From G965233625 sp965233625 (GTDB lineage: Bacteria; Planctomycetota; Planctomycetia; Pirellulales; Pirellulaceae): a stretch of 64,000 nucleotides of DNA. The notes under the pieces are model-generated. The model ran no database searches, was not told the DNA's origin, and was given only the letters and a program-made list of their open reading frames with translations. The stretch lies in NCBI GenBank assembly GCA_965233625.1, contig OZ247499.1:682001-746000 (forward strand). The letters are read 5' to 3'. How positions within the stretch are numbered: position 1 is the stretch's first letter; each line of letters begins with the position of its first letter. Shown here piece by piece: positions 1-9,095 of this stretch. Both the position numbers and the translations under genes were made by a program.

Positions 1-685
1 TGCGGACACGGGCCTGCAAGCCAGATGGCTGAACGTCTAACGTGTCGCCAGCAGCCACAGAGCCGCTTGAAACGCTGCCCGTAACAACCACGCCGAAGCC
101 CTCGCGGTTGAATGCGCGGTCGATCGCCATGCGGAACGGCGCCGCCGTTTGCTTCTCGCGAAGGTCTGCGGGTAGCTCACGCGCTATCGTGACGAGCGTT
201 TTCTTCAGCTCGTCGATGCCTTGGCCTGTCGTTGCCGAAGTCTGCACGATGGGGCCACCCTCTAGAAACGTGCCTTCGACCAGCTCGCGGACATCTTCCT
301 CAACCAGTTCCAGCCAGTCCGCTTCAACACGGTCACATTTGGTGACAACGGTTAAACCAGCCGGCGCATCAAGCATCCGCAGGATGTCCAGGTGCTCGCG
401 CGTCTGCTGTTTCACACCTTCGTCCGCTGCGACGATCAGCATCGCCAGGTCAACGCCCGTCGCCCCGGCAAGCATGTTGCGGACAAACCGTTCGTGGCCA
501 GGTACATCCACAATGCCGAAGTGGAATTCTTCGAGGGTTAGATCTGCGAAGCCCAGCTCAATGGTGATGCCACGTTGCTTTTCTTCGGGCAGCCGGTCGG
601 TGTCAACACCTGTCAGTGCGTGGACAAGTTTCGTCTTACCATGATCGATGTGGCCAGCCGTGCCAAGAATTAGATGTGTGGTCAT
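1..685 (-). CDS. selB: Selenocysteine-specific elongation factor SelB (5' part, cut by window edge)
   Basis: Translating the minus strand from the ATG at 685-683 gives an open frame to the window edge (about 228 codons) with no stop. Residues 8-17 carry the GTPase P-loop (GTAGHIDHGKTKL). The switch I region (DTDRLPEEKQRGITIELGF), the G3 motif (VDVPGHE) and the G4 motif (TKCD) follow in order. After the G domain comes the start of translation-factor domain II (FRMAIDRAFNREGFGVVVTG). The GHIDHGKT and RLPEEKxRGITI patterns separate SelB from EF-Tu. SelB delivers selenocysteyl-tRNA to UGA codons with a SECIS element, so the organism probably decodes UGA as selenocysteine. The rest of the gene, and any selA/selD/selC partners, lie outside. 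I saw no selenoprotein gene in the window. Confidence 0.93.
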   Translation of the reverse strand, partial: MTTHLILGTAGHIDHGKTKLVHALTGVDTDRLPEEKQRGITIELGFADLTLEEFHFGIVDVPGHERFVRNMLAGATGVDLAMLIVAADEGVKQQTREHLDILRMLDAPAGLTVVTKCDRVEADWLELVEEDVRELVEGTFLEGGPIVQTSATTGQGIDELKKTLVTIARELPADLREKQTAAPFRMAIDRAFNREGFGVVVTGSVSSGSVAAGDTLDVQPSGLQARVR

Positions 686-756
686 GCGTCCCGTTTTACC
701 ACAGCAGGTGTCGTCCTTTCACCTGCTGGTTCCGGTATCGTCAGACTTTGCCAGGG

Positions 757-1392
757 CTACTGAGAGATGTGGCACGCCTGGCAACTCTTTTGCAAAACCG
801 CGACGAGATTCACTGCCGCCGGCTGATCGACCGCGGCGGTGTGGCAACTTGTGCAGCATTGCAGCATGGCTCCTCCCTGGGCCGCGAAAAATCGCTGCGA
901 TGGATCCGACGCCAGGCAATCAGCCGGCAGCTTCATCGCAGCCAGCGTCGCACGACCCGCTGCATCAGGCTGATACTTCGCCAGATTGGTGGGCGTTACT
1001 TCCCGGTGTGAGGTTCCATGTCCGCGAAGCTGAAACGCGGTAAATGCCAACGCAACCAGCAGTGCCAGTGTCGTAACCTGCCAGAAGTCTTTACCTGGCC
1101 AACCTGCTGAAGACTTACGTCGCGGTTTAACAACAGCTGGCGGCGTCTGTTGCGTAACAGGTAACGCATCTGGCGCCTCGCCATTAAGCCAGGGAGCAGC
1201 CGCAAGTTGCGAAGATTCCATCGAGGCGCCGGGAATGGATGCTGCCTCCTGCAAGGCGTCTACGGCGGGCGTCAACTGCGCAGCGAGCTGTGCACATTGC
1301 TGGCACGATGCGAGATGCCCACTCAAAGCGGGTGTAACAGGCGCCCCGGCGTCGATCTGGCAGAGCGTTTCGAAGACTTGCTCGCATCTCAT
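757..1392 (-). CDS. Anti-sigma factor with zinc-binding N-terminus and two C-terminal CxxCH motifs
   Basis: 211 residues. The start codon overlaps the stop of the upstream ECF sigma gene (ATGA), the usual arrangement of a sigma/anti-sigma pair with coupled translation. The N-terminus has the zinc anti-sigma signature H26-x3-C30-x2-C33. A Pro-rich linker leads to one membrane helix at about residues 102-121. The C-terminal half should therefore lie outside the cytoplasm. It carries CTSCH (180-184) and CQACH (204-208), the pattern of covalent c-type haem attachment. Family knowledge: ZAS-domain proteins hold ECF factors inactive until a signal arrives. Inference: the external part may sense haem, redox state or a ligand through the two CxxCH sites. 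The motifs could instead bind metal. No close family is recognised for the C-terminal part. Confidence 0.8.
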   Translation of the reverse strand: MRCEQVFETLCQIDAGAPVTPALSGHLASCQQCAQLAAQLTPAVDALQEAASIPGASMESSQLAAAPWLNGEAPDALPVTQQTPPAVVKPRRKSSAGWPGKDFWQVTTLALLVALAFTAFQLRGHGTSHREVTPTNLAKYQPDAAGRATLAAMKLPADCLASDPSQRFFAAQGGAMLQCCTSCHTAAVDQPAAVNLVAVLQKSCQACHISQ

Positions 1393-2018
1393 GGGTCCAC
1401 ATCCTCGTGTAAATCAAACGCTTCGCGCGTGGACGAATTTTCCGTTAGTTTTTCACTCAACCGCATCAATCCGTGCCGGACACGCTGCTTGGCGCTGCTA
1501 AGGCTGCAGTGCATCGTGTCTGCGATTTCCTGGAACTTAAGCCCGCCAAAAAACCGCAGCCGCAACGCATCGCTTTGTGCCACGGGCAGTTCATTCAGCA
1601 GCCCATCCAGAATTTCTGCCCGTTCTTTTCGTAACAGTTCAACCAGCGGAGCAGGGTCCTGCGATCCATTCAGCCAACTGGCTCCTGGTTCCATTTCGGC
1701 GCCAGGATCATCCTGCCAGAAGTTGCTGGTGGGGAACTTGCCCCGCTTCTGGGCGATCCGGCTGCACTGATTCAGCAGAATCGTCCACAACCAGGTGCGG
1801 AAACTGTATTCACTACGATAAGTCGCAAGTGATTTGTAGGCTCGCAGAAAAGTCTCCTGCACCGCGTCTTCCGCCCAGTTCCGATTGCCTAGCCTACCTA
1901 TCGAAACACGCAGCAACGCCCCTTGATACCGCGTTACGATTTCCTCAAACCGCGCAAAATCGCCCGCCAGGACCCCGGCGACAATTTCGTGATCTGAAGG
2001 TGAATCGTGAGACGGCAT
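1389..2018 (-). CDS. ECF-type RNA polymerase sigma factor
   Basis: 209 residues, normal for the family. Sigma region 2 lies at about 12-85, with the core-binding and -10 recognition stretch WAEDAVQETFLRAYKSL. Region 4 lies at about 135-195 and contains the helix-turn-helix that reads the -35 element (LKFQEIADTMHCSLSSAKQR). No long region 3 is present, as expected for ECF factors. The stop codon overlaps the start of the anti-sigma gene, so the two are one transcription unit. The target regulon cannot be seen from the sequence. The 108-base stretch upstream is AT-richer than its neighbours and probably holds the promoter, but I found no well-spaced box I would defend. Confidence 0.93.
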   Translation of the reverse strand: MPSHDSPSDHEIVAGVLAGDFARFEEIVTRYQGALLRVSIGRLGNRNWAEDAVQETFLRAYKSLATYRSEYSFRTWLWTILLNQCSRIAQKRGKFPTSNFWQDDPGAEMEPGASWLNGSQDPAPLVELLRKERAEILDGLLNELPVAQSDALRLRFFGGLKFQEIADTMHCSLSSAKQRVRHGLMRLSEKLTENSSTREAFDLHEDVDP

Positions 2019-2126
2019 GGTTTAGATAGGTGAGGAAAATAACAGGCAGGGGCTAATGTTAGGCCACTGTTATATTGTCGCAGAAATGCCGTCCATTTCA
2101 AATAGAAGGAGTGCGCCGCAGACTCT

Positions 2127-3050
2127 TTATCGGTGCTTCTGCCGCATCCGGCGGGCGTAATCTTCCAGAATCTGGCGTTCATTGCTGGTCAGGCTGTCTT
2201 CACCTTCGCGACGGATCTTGATGAGCAATTCGTCCGCTTTCTCATCTAAATCACGGTAGCGACGTTCAGCATTGTCATCTTCACCGGGATCGTGGACGCG
2301 AAGTTTCGGCTTGCGCTTGAGCAAATCCAACGGGTTCCAGCCGCCTGATAACGAAGTGATCCTGATCTTCGACCAGGCATAAACGGCGGCCACACCGGCG
2401 CCGGCGAGATGTGCCTGCCAGGCGATGTTCGGGTGACCGATGCCGATTGCATTCATGAGATCAAAGCCCACGTACATCAGCCCCAGAACCCAGGCGGGGA
2501 CCGCAATGACGCCAAAAAGCAGAAGCGTGCGTTTAGGGAAATTGATGCAGTACAGAATGGTCACACCGACGACGGCGCCGGAAGCACCAATCGCGCTGAA
2601 CGGAGGGTCGGCGCCAAAATTCATAACGGTCTGCCAGATCAGCCATCCCAGACTGCTCAACACCAGCGCTGCGATGTAGAAGCTGAGAAATTCCGCCCTG
2701 CCATACTTCTGCTCGACGTCGCGTCCGAACAGGAACAGTCCGTACATATTGAAGACAAGGTGCAGGATGCCCGGCCCGGCGCCTGGGGCGGCATGGGCGA
2801 AGCCACAGGTAAACAGGCCGTATAGCTTCCACGGTTTCACAAACGCATCGCTGTCGAGCTTCAGCACCTGATTGACCTGCGAAACGACGAAGCCCTCTGG
2901 CTCAACGCTTGTGGTGAGCATGATGCCAACATAAATCACCACGTTGATGATGATCAGCCAGACCACAACCGACCGTGGCCGGCGCATCTGAAAACCGCCG
3001 CCACCTGTGGTGGCGTCATCGCGGTAATATTCACGATCGTGTAGTCCCAT
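2127..3050 (-). CDS. Rhomboid family intramembrane serine protease
   Basis: 307 residues. The first membrane helix is at about 27-46. The conserved HLVFN (H97-N101) lies in the second helix, followed by the rhomboid loop and several more helices. The catalytic serine sits in GASG (S158) and the catalytic histidine in the last helix at H214 (WQAHLAGAG), which completes the Ser-His dyad. A hydrophilic cytosolic tail of about 75 charged residues follows, with the pattern LDEKADELLIKIRREG and LTSNERQILEDYARRMRQK often seen in planctomycete and related rhomboids. The enzyme cleaves membrane-spanning substrates within the bilayer; the substrate is unknown. It is transcribed alone or ahead of the sigma gene on the same strand (108-base gap). 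Confidence 0.93.
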   Translation of the reverse strand: MGLHDREYYRDDATTGGGGFQMRRPRSVVVWLIIINVVIYVGIMLTTSVEPEGFVVSQVNQVLKLDSDAFVKPWKLYGLFTCGFAHAAPGAGPGILHLVFNMYGLFLFGRDVEQKYGRAEFLSFYIAALVLSSLGWLIWQTVMNFGADPPFSAIGASGAVVGVTILYCINFPKRTLLLFGVIAVPAWVLGLMYVGFDLMNAIGIGHPNIAWQAHLAGAGVAAVYAWSKIRITSLSGGWNPLDLLKRKPKLRVHDPGEDDNAERRYRDLDEKADELLIKIRREGEDSLTSNERQILEDYARRMRQKHR

Positions 3051-3147
3051 GACAGTCCTTCGAGTCGCTCCATCCTACGGGGGAGATTCCCCGTACCACT
3101 ATCATGTTACGCATTTGGCCCGGTTTCGTGGAGTGCAGCGCGCGGTG

Positions 3148-4356
3148 CTATTTGGAATTCATGATTTCCGTTGCGGTGACCATGGTGAACCAGACCTGAT
3201 CGTAGCGGCGCGTTCCGCTTTTGCCCGCTTCAAACAGCACGCCATATTTCCCAGGTTCCAGCACAACCATATCGCTGTAAGCCGCAGGCCCGCTATGCAG
3301 CAGCGGCCCGTCCTGCCAGGTTTCGCACTCGTCGGTCGAATAACGGATGCGCAGATCGCTGCGGCCGGCGCCGTTTGGTCCGTTCGTATCCGGGCCGGAG
3401 AAAAGAATTAGATTCTGTTTGTCGCCCGCCTTCGTAGATTTTGCCCGTAACAGGCAACACTGGACGACAGGTGGGTCCAACACTGCTTCGCATGGTGTGA
3501 AGTATTTGTGCGATTTGTCTTTGCTCACCTCGAACGTTTCTCCGCCGTCGCTGCTGAGCACTTCTCCGCGTGTGGCCTTTGTCTTGCCATTCTGATTCCG
3601 GGTATTGAAGTAAAGCTGACCACTGTTGAGTTGCACGACGGTGGTTTCGTTGGCGTTCATCCCGTCGGTGTAGGTGTCGTCGATGGCGCCCAGACGCCAG
3701 GTCTTACCATGGTCGTCGCTGTAGATCGCGTGGGCGCCAAGTGCGCCCGCATCGCGACCTGCCTGGCCAATGCGGTGATCGCAGGGAGTAACGAGGCGAC
3801 CTTTGTTTTTGCCTTTAGTCAGCTGAATGGAGTGCACGGGGCCGGTTGCGTACCAGCCCCAACCCTTGCGTTTTACATCCGCCGTAATATCGCGGTGCTT
3901 GCTCCAGGTTCTGCCGTGATCGTCGCTGTAGGTGACAAACACGCGGTCATTCTCAACGGTGAAGGGCAACCAGATTCTGCCCGCGTGCTCTGGGTCCAGC
4001 TGGTCAACCACTGGCGCCGGGTTGCCGACCGTGATGTTTTTGTTGCCCGGATAAACGCTGCTGAAACCGCTGTGAGACTTCACCATTTCCACCTTTCCCC
4101 AGGTCTTCCCGGCATCGGTGGAACGCTTCAGCACCAGATCAATCCGGCTGGCGTCGCCACCTTCACGAGCTTCGCAGAAGGCCAGCAGATCGCCATTCGC
4201 AGCCATCACAAGGGCGGGGATGCGGAAAATGTTGTATCCGTCCGAGCCGTTGGCAAAGACAACGGTGGGAGATTCAGCAGCCGCAATGTTGTGAAAAGTC
4301 AGGCCGGTTAATAAAGAAGCAACAACAAGTAGCGAACTTGAACGGATGAATGTCAT
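3148..4356 (-). CDS. Secreted exo-alpha-sialidase (neuraminidase, GH33-like)
   Basis: 402 residues with an N-terminal signal peptide (about 1-27). The FRIP motif (44-47) supplies the first arginine of the sialidase triad. Four to five Asp-boxes (S/T-x-D-x-G-x-T-W) are visible: STDAGKTW, SDDHGRTW, SDDHGKTW, SSDGGETF and a degenerate STDECETW, matching a six-bladed propeller. A late arginine (LRIRYSTD) and the YSDM plus GVLFEAG pattern supply the tyrosine/glutamate part of the active site. The enzyme removes terminal sialic acid from glycans outside the cell or in the periplasm. No sialic acid uptake genes are adjacent, so it may serve scavenging of sulfated or sialylated glycans together with unlinked hydrolases. 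Confidence 0.92.
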   Translation of the reverse strand: MTFIRSSSLLVVASLLTGLTFHNIAAAESPTVVFANGSDGYNIFRIPALVMAANGDLLAFCEAREGGDASRIDLVLKRSTDAGKTWGKVEMVKSHSGFSSVYPGNKNITVGNPAPVVDQLDPEHAGRIWLPFTVENDRVFVTYSDDHGRTWSKHRDITADVKRKGWGWYATGPVHSIQLTKGKNKGRLVTPCDHRIGQAGRDAGALGAHAIYSDDHGKTWRLGAIDDTYTDGMNANETTVVQLNSGQLYFNTRNQNGKTKATRGEVLSSDGGETFEVSKDKSHKYFTPCEAVLDPPVVQCCLLRAKSTKAGDKQNLILFSGPDTNGPNGAGRSDLRIRYSTDECETWQDGPLLHSGPAAYSDMVVLEPGKYGVLFEAGKSGTRRYDQVWFTMVTATEIMNSK

Positions 4357-4451
4357 GGGTGTGGCGCCTGCGGAGTAGTTGGTGGGAGTTTCGCACCATT
4401 CTACACACGCTGCGCGTCCGTCTTAAAGCAGCAAGCCTTCAGAAACACAAA

Positions 4452-5810
4452 TCAACGTACTGTCAGTTCGCCGACCAGTTTGTCTTCCGGGAAGTGCCCC
4501 AACAGATACGTGTTGTGGCCGTTGCGGATCTGCACCGTTGTGCGAGCCTTTTCGATCGCTGGACCAGGCGCCAGCGGTTCGAGTTCGATCGTATGTTGCC
4601 CCGCAGGCAGTTCGATGCGAAGCACCTGGATACGGCCGGGCAACAGTCCCCAGCAACGGGTGTCTGCGGATTCCGACGCTTCCCACGCCACGCCAGCCGC
4701 GGTCAGGGCGAGATCAAAGATAACATTCTGATCGGCATCCACGGCGCTCTTCGCGCTGTAGACGGCCGTTTTCTTCAGCACCCGCCGCACCACCGCCCGG
4801 GCGAGAACCGCGGGCATGGCAATTTCCTGCTGCTCCAGCGCCAACTTGTTGATGTCAGCGATGGTTTCCGTCACGCCAAGCTTCTTGCCGTCAACTGCCA
4901 CGCCGACGCGGTCGATGGTCGAAGGGGTTTCGACCACTTTGGGGATCTTCACCGGGGCGATGGTCGGCGGCAGTTCCTGATCGCCTGTGGCTGAGAGGAT
5001 GCGGTCGGCGATGAGCAGCGCGGCGCTGCTGGCCGGCTCGACGGCCTGTACCTTGTGCGGACCGCGGCCCGTGAGGGCGAAGACATAAAGTACACCGTTG
5101 CCGGGCGCCGAATGAGCCGCGTGCTGCGCGCGATGCAGATCGGCTTCGCCAGGAACGAACTGCGGCATCCAGCTGACGACCTGCGCCCGCGCGGCCGCCA
5201 CTTCATCGTATCGCGTGGGTGATTCCTCGCGGACGGCTGCTTGAATGTAGGCGCCAAATGCAACCTGCGCTGGTAACGGAGCTTTCTCATCGCCGGTGGC
5301 TGCGGCGGCTTCACGTTGGATTTGCTGCTGCTTGGCGGAAATCTGGAGGGCGTACGCTTCTGCATCGCCGCCGTCGTGCATCAGATTTGAAAGCGCAAGC
5401 ATCGCGCGGATGAGAATCTTCTCGTAGTTCTCACCGGCATAGGCGCTGCGGGTGCCATCGGTGAGCAGATCCACGCCCTCTTCGACCAGACTTCCCTCTT
5501 CCAGATGATCCAGTTGCGTGCGAACTTCACGCAGGGTGCGTTCCGCTTCGGCAGGCTGCCCGGCTGCCAGTTCCAACATGGCGCGGTCTAGCTTGAGAAC
5601 GTTCGCGTCTTCGGGATGCTCCTCAATCGCCGTGTCGATAGCTGACATGGCGGCGTTGAGTTTGCCGGCGCGGAAATCGCGATGGGTGGTGGCAAGCCGG
5701 TTGGAATAGGTCGAGCAACCAGCGGCTCCGGCAGCGAACGCGCACACCGTCAGCGCTGCCAGGATATTCCAGTTGAATCGTTGCTGAAAGCTGCACATCT
5801 GGTGTTTCAC
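4452..5810 (-). CDS. COG3014-like lipoprotein with tetratricopeptide-type N-terminal region
   Basis: 452 residues. A lipoprotein signal peptide ends in the lipobox AAGC (C32). Residues 35-130 are helical and TPR-like (AMSAIDTAIEEHPEDANVLKLD). The middle part recalls COG3014 proteins: YAGENYEKILIRAML, then AVREESPTRYDEVAAAR, and VYFxxxTGRGPHKVQ written here as VLYVFALTGRGPHKVQ. Family knowledge: COG3014 genes frequently lie beside LpoB-type lipoproteins, and here the LpoB-like gene is immediately upstream on the same strand (46-base gap). Inferred role: an outer-membrane lipoprotein acting in envelope or peptidoglycan assembly. The exact function is unknown. The start could be either of the first two ATGs (M1 or M5). 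Confidence 0.8.
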   Translation of the reverse strand: MKHQMCSFQQRFNWNILAALTVCAFAAGAAGCSTYSNRLATTHRDFRAGKLNAAMSAIDTAIEEHPEDANVLKLDRAMLELAAGQPAEAERTLREVRTQLDHLEEGSLVEEGVDLLTDGTRSAYAGENYEKILIRAMLALSNLMHDGGDAEAYALQISAKQQQIQREAAAATGDEKAPLPAQVAFGAYIQAAVREESPTRYDEVAAARAQVVSWMPQFVPGEADLHRAQHAAHSAPGNGVLYVFALTGRGPHKVQAVEPASSAALLIADRILSATGDQELPPTIAPVKIPKVVETPSTIDRVGVAVDGKKLGVTETIADINKLALEQQEIAMPAVLARAVVRRVLKKTAVYSAKSAVDADQNVIFDLALTAAGVAWEASESADTRCWGLLPGRIQVLRIELPAGQHTIELEPLAPGPAIEKARTTVQIRNGHNTYLLGHFPEDKLVGELTVR

Positions 5811-5856
5811 AAGGTCAGCAGCGGAACGGTTTCAGCGACAGACGGCGTGCGGATGA

Positions 5857-6540
5857 CTACCGCCACCAGCTGCTGAGGCCGTAAGAGCTTGCCCGGCCGA
5901 CGCGGCTCTTGTGGTAACCCTTGCGGATCGAAGCCGATTCTTTTTCGTACTGCCCGGTGTGGATGTTGACCAGTTCCAGCGTTAGCAGGTAGTCACGCTG
6001 TTCACTCTTATTGTTCTGCGTCGTGCCTGACGTGAGCGTCGCAAACATCATGTAATCAAACGGCTGGCCGGCCTGTTCCATGTGTGCGGCAAAGGCGCGC
6101 TGATTGGTGGGCATGAATAGCTGATCGGGCCGCAGACGCGTTTCCAGCAGACCGGCGTCCACATACCGGCGGCTGATGGGCGCCATGTTGGGCGTTCCCG
6201 AAAGCTGCGTATCGATGTGCTGGTAGATCTGCTCTTTGAAATCGCCGAGTTCTTCGATGCTCTTATTCTCAACGCCTACAAAGCAGACACGCATCGGTGT
6301 TGGAGCCTGTCCGTAAGAAGCCTGCTGGATCGGCGTATTCTGGCAGCGGCCCAGCAGTTTCGCCATCGAAGCATCGATCAGAGGCTTAAAGGTAGCGGCG
6401 CCAGCAGCGTGGCTGCCGACCATATCGGGCGTGTCAGCAGCGACAATGTGCCCGTACTGGTGAGCGCGACAGCCCACCAGCGCAACCGTCAATGTGCAAG
6501 CGATGCCAGCAGCCAGCCAGCGTTGGTTGATCTTCAACAT
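5857..6540 (-). CDS. LpoB-like penicillin-binding protein activator lipoprotein
   Basis: 227 residues with a lipobox LVGC (C24). The rest matches the LpoB/COG3417 fold in outline: a conserved MAKLLGRC helix, RVCFVGVENKSIEELGDFKEQIYQ, then RYVDAGLLETRLRPDQLF and DYMMFATLTSG, ending in YLLTLELVNIHTGQYEKES. In Enterobacteria LpoB reaches from the outer membrane to activate PBP1B. Here it sits just upstream of a COG3014-like lipoprotein and is probably co-transcribed with it. Planctomycetes have an atypical envelope and many lack classical bifunctional PBPs, so the partner could differ. Identification is by motif order, not by search. Confidence 0.78.
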   Translation of the reverse strand: MLKINQRWLAAGIACTLTVALVGCRAHQYGHIVAADTPDMVGSHAAGAATFKPLIDASMAKLLGRCQNTPIQQASYGQAPTPMRVCFVGVENKSIEELGDFKEQIYQHIDTQLSGTPNMAPISRRYVDAGLLETRLRPDQLFMPTNQRAFAAHMEQAGQPFDYMMFATLTSGTTQNNKSEQRDYLLTLELVNIHTGQYEKESASIRKGYHKSRVGRASSYGLSSWWR

Positions 6541-6693
6541 CCCTGTCTCTCCAGTTCCGCATCCGTGCGGCCATGGCGGCGAATTCAGAAAGTCCTATCA
6601 TCGGATAATCGGCACGCTGCGCCATGCCACATGAGAAAATCCGCGTAACCGTCAATCCCGGCTGAGAAGGAAGTTCAGGCGCCGCAGAGACGT

Positions 6694-8895
6694 CTAACCC
6701 TCAGACGCTGGTTCGGGCGGTTCATCGTATGCTGGCGGATTGGGCGCTTTCGATTCGGTATTAAGAATCTCTATCAGTTCGGCAATTGGCGAACCGGGCG
6801 GGGCTGTCTTGCGGATGGTGGCAACTTCCTGTTTTGCCTGCTCCCGGTCATCCATCGCAAGCAGAACACGCAGGCGCCGGAGGCGAAGCTGAAACTGCGT
6901 CCGCGGTGTTGAGGTCGCCTTCAATGCGGCGTCGTACGCTTTCAGAGATGCGGAGAAATCGCCAGATTTGAAAGCAATGTCGCCGTCAAGCGTATGCCGG
7001 GCGGCGATCAGCTTGGGATCATTCGTTAGAGGGCGTCGTTTGAGCGTTTGCAGCGCTGCAGCTGCAGAATCAAGTTTGCCCGCCGCTACTTCGCGACCGG
7101 CCAGTTGCAGCACATCCCCTGTCAGAGCGGTGCGCTTGCGGTGTTCGGCAAGAGGGGCAAACGGCTGCTGGGTGGCGTCCTGCTTGGGCAATGCATACGA
7201 CTGGTAACGTTGCACCGCATCCCGCAGATTGGCTGCCGGGAAGTGTGGCTGCTCAGCAGCGCCACCGGCCATCGGCATTTGCCCGGCCGGATTGGCGCCA
7301 ACTGCCTTAAACGGTGGTCTTGCAGGTGAGAAGCCGTCTGGAAAACGATCTGAACGCGCTGTATGTCCTGGCGGACGGAACGAACCGATACGCGGCGAAC
7401 CTGCCAGACGTTGCCCCTTATCGCCTGGCTGAACGCGAAACTTCGGTTGGCCAGGTACGCCGTCAAATTCGTAATCCAGATTGCGTTCGATCTTTCGGAT
7501 TGCATCGTTACGGACCATCAACTCAACGTTCGCAGCTTTCGCAACCGTTGCGGCGACGGGAGGTGCGTCGGCAGGAGGCGCCACGTCAAGCGGCATTTCC
7601 TGCGACTGTGGCGCTGGGGTTTCCGTTTTTTCATTCCCTGCTTCCATTTCGGTCTGATCCGTCATGGCAATCAGCGGACCATCGCCTGGGTCGCCGGTTT
7701 CCTGCTGGCCAGGTGGTTGCAACCAGCCGCTGCTTGCCGCAATCGCCAGACCTACCAACACCAGCACGATGACGCCGGCGGCGACCATCACAGGCAGCCG
7801 TCCGCGCGAGATCGCAGGTTCAGCCGTCTGATGATCGATGGCGCCAGCCAGTGCTTTCAACTGCGAAGCAAACTGCGCAGCGGATTCAAACCGCTCAGCC
7901 GGTTGTTTCGCCAGCGCCTGCTGACAGACGCGGTTCAGCTGCGGAAGCGTCTTCAAACCGGCTTCTTCAAGCGATGGCGCCGGTGAGTTCAACACTTTAT
8001 TGAACAGTTCGCGGTAGTTTTCGCCGTCAAACGGAAGCTTGCCCGTCAACAGTTCAAACAGCACAACGCCCAGACTGTAAATGTCAGAGGCTTTGCCTGC
8101 GGAACCCGGCTCTGTCTCGGCTGCCTGGCCATCGAGGTACGCCACCACATGCCGCGCTAATTCTGGCGCCATGTAGTTGGGCGTGCCTTGTTGCGGTCCA
8201 GCGTCGGCGCGCAACTCTTCGACCGTGGCGGTGAGTCCAAAGTCCGTCAGGTAGGGATTGCCTTGTTTGTCGATCAGAATGTTGGAAGGCTTGATGTCAC
8301 GATGCACCCAGCCGTGCTGGTGAGCAAATTCAATGGTTTCTGCAATCCGCGCCATCAACAGCAACGAATCCTTGGCCGAAAGAGTGCCGCTCTTCTGCAA
8401 CTGCCTGAGCGTACCGCCGTCGATAAACTGCGAGACGATGTAGCAGACGCCATTTTCAACACCCGTGTCGTATACAGGCACGATACCGGCGTGCCGCTCC
8501 AGCCGGACCGCTTTGCGTGCTTCACGCAGGAAATCTTCCTGCGCCTTGGCGGATTGCTCCGCGGCGTTAGAGCCGTCGCCGGTCGTGAAACGCGGGATTT
8601 TGATAGCGACTTCGCGTTCTAACTGCGGATCCCAACCCAGATAAACGGCGCCAAAACCACCGCGGCCGACCAGACTACGCACCTCGTACCGGCCAAGCTG
8701 CCGGGGAATGTCTGATTGAAGTTCTGCCTGATGAGTGTTGTGCGAGCATGCAATGGTGGCGTCGTCGCCAAAAGGAGTGTTCTGGCGGTTTTCCTGGAAA
8801 CTGATATCGTTGGCGTCACCTTCACCATCGTTGAAGTCGCTGGTGCGGAACGAAGTAGTTTCGCCGGTGTTGATCTGGTTTTCTTCGCCGTCCAT
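6694..8895 (-). CDS. Membrane-anchored serine/threonine protein kinase with C-terminal TPR region
   Basis: 733 residues. A short acidic N-terminus is followed by a complete Hanks-type kinase domain (about 70-350): GRGGFG (77-82), VAIK with K99, HRDIKPSN (198-205), DFG (218-220) and the APE motif (243-245). All catalytic residues are present. One membrane helix lies near 366-386. The C-terminal half is Pro/Ala-rich and then helical, with a TPR-like pattern near 590-690 (AGKLDSAAAALQTLKRRPL, KSGDFSASLKAYDAALKA). This architecture is expanded in planctomycetes. The signal sensed by the outer part and the substrates are unknown. The gene is monocistronic, with 153 bases before the next gene on the same strand. 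Confidence 0.93.
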   Translation of the reverse strand: MDGEENQINTGETTSFRTSDFNDGEGDANDISFQENRQNTPFGDDATIACSHNTHQAELQSDIPRQLGRYEVRSLVGRGGFGAVYLGWDPQLEREVAIKIPRFTTGDGSNAAEQSAKAQEDFLREARKAVRLERHAGIVPVYDTGVENGVCYIVSQFIDGGTLRQLQKSGTLSAKDSLLLMARIAETIEFAHQHGWVHRDIKPSNILIDKQGNPYLTDFGLTATVEELRADAGPQQGTPNYMAPELARHVVAYLDGQAAETEPGSAGKASDIYSLGVVLFELLTGKLPFDGENYRELFNKVLNSPAPSLEEAGLKTLPQLNRVCQQALAKQPAERFESAAQFASQLKALAGAIDHQTAEPAISRGRLPVMVAAGVIVLVLVGLAIAASSGWLQPPGQQETGDPGDGPLIAMTDQTEMEAGNEKTETPAPQSQEMPLDVAPPADAPPVAATVAKAANVELMVRNDAIRKIERNLDYEFDGVPGQPKFRVQPGDKGQRLAGSPRIGSFRPPGHTARSDRFPDGFSPARPPFKAVGANPAGQMPMAGGAAEQPHFPAANLRDAVQRYQSYALPKQDATQQPFAPLAEHRKRTALTGDVLQLAGREVAAGKLDSAAAALQTLKRRPLTNDPKLIAARHTLDGDIAFKSGDFSASLKAYDAALKATSTPRTQFQLRLRRLRVLLAMDDREQAKQEVATIRKTAPPGSPIAELIEILNTESKAPNPPAYDEPPEPASEG

Positions 8896-9095
8896 CGCAT
8901 TCTCCTTGCGTTCAGTTTAACAGACGACAAACCACAAAGGATGGTTCCCTTAAATCCGGGGAGAAACGGAATGTTGTGGGAACAAATGTCCATTGCAGAG
9001 TTGTTTTTCCAGTCCGCGCAAAAAACAGATACAATAAGCGTCTGAATTGACCGGCGTGATGCATCTAATCTGGACAACGCAACTTCACTTCGCCC

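Noticed and set aside
42..644. 200-codon plus-strand Ser/Thr-rich frame
   Set aside because: Antisense to selB, whose GTPase motifs are complete on the minus strand.
3508..4311. 267-codon plus-strand frame
   Set aside because: Antisense to the sialidase gene, whose Asp-boxes and signal peptide are clear.
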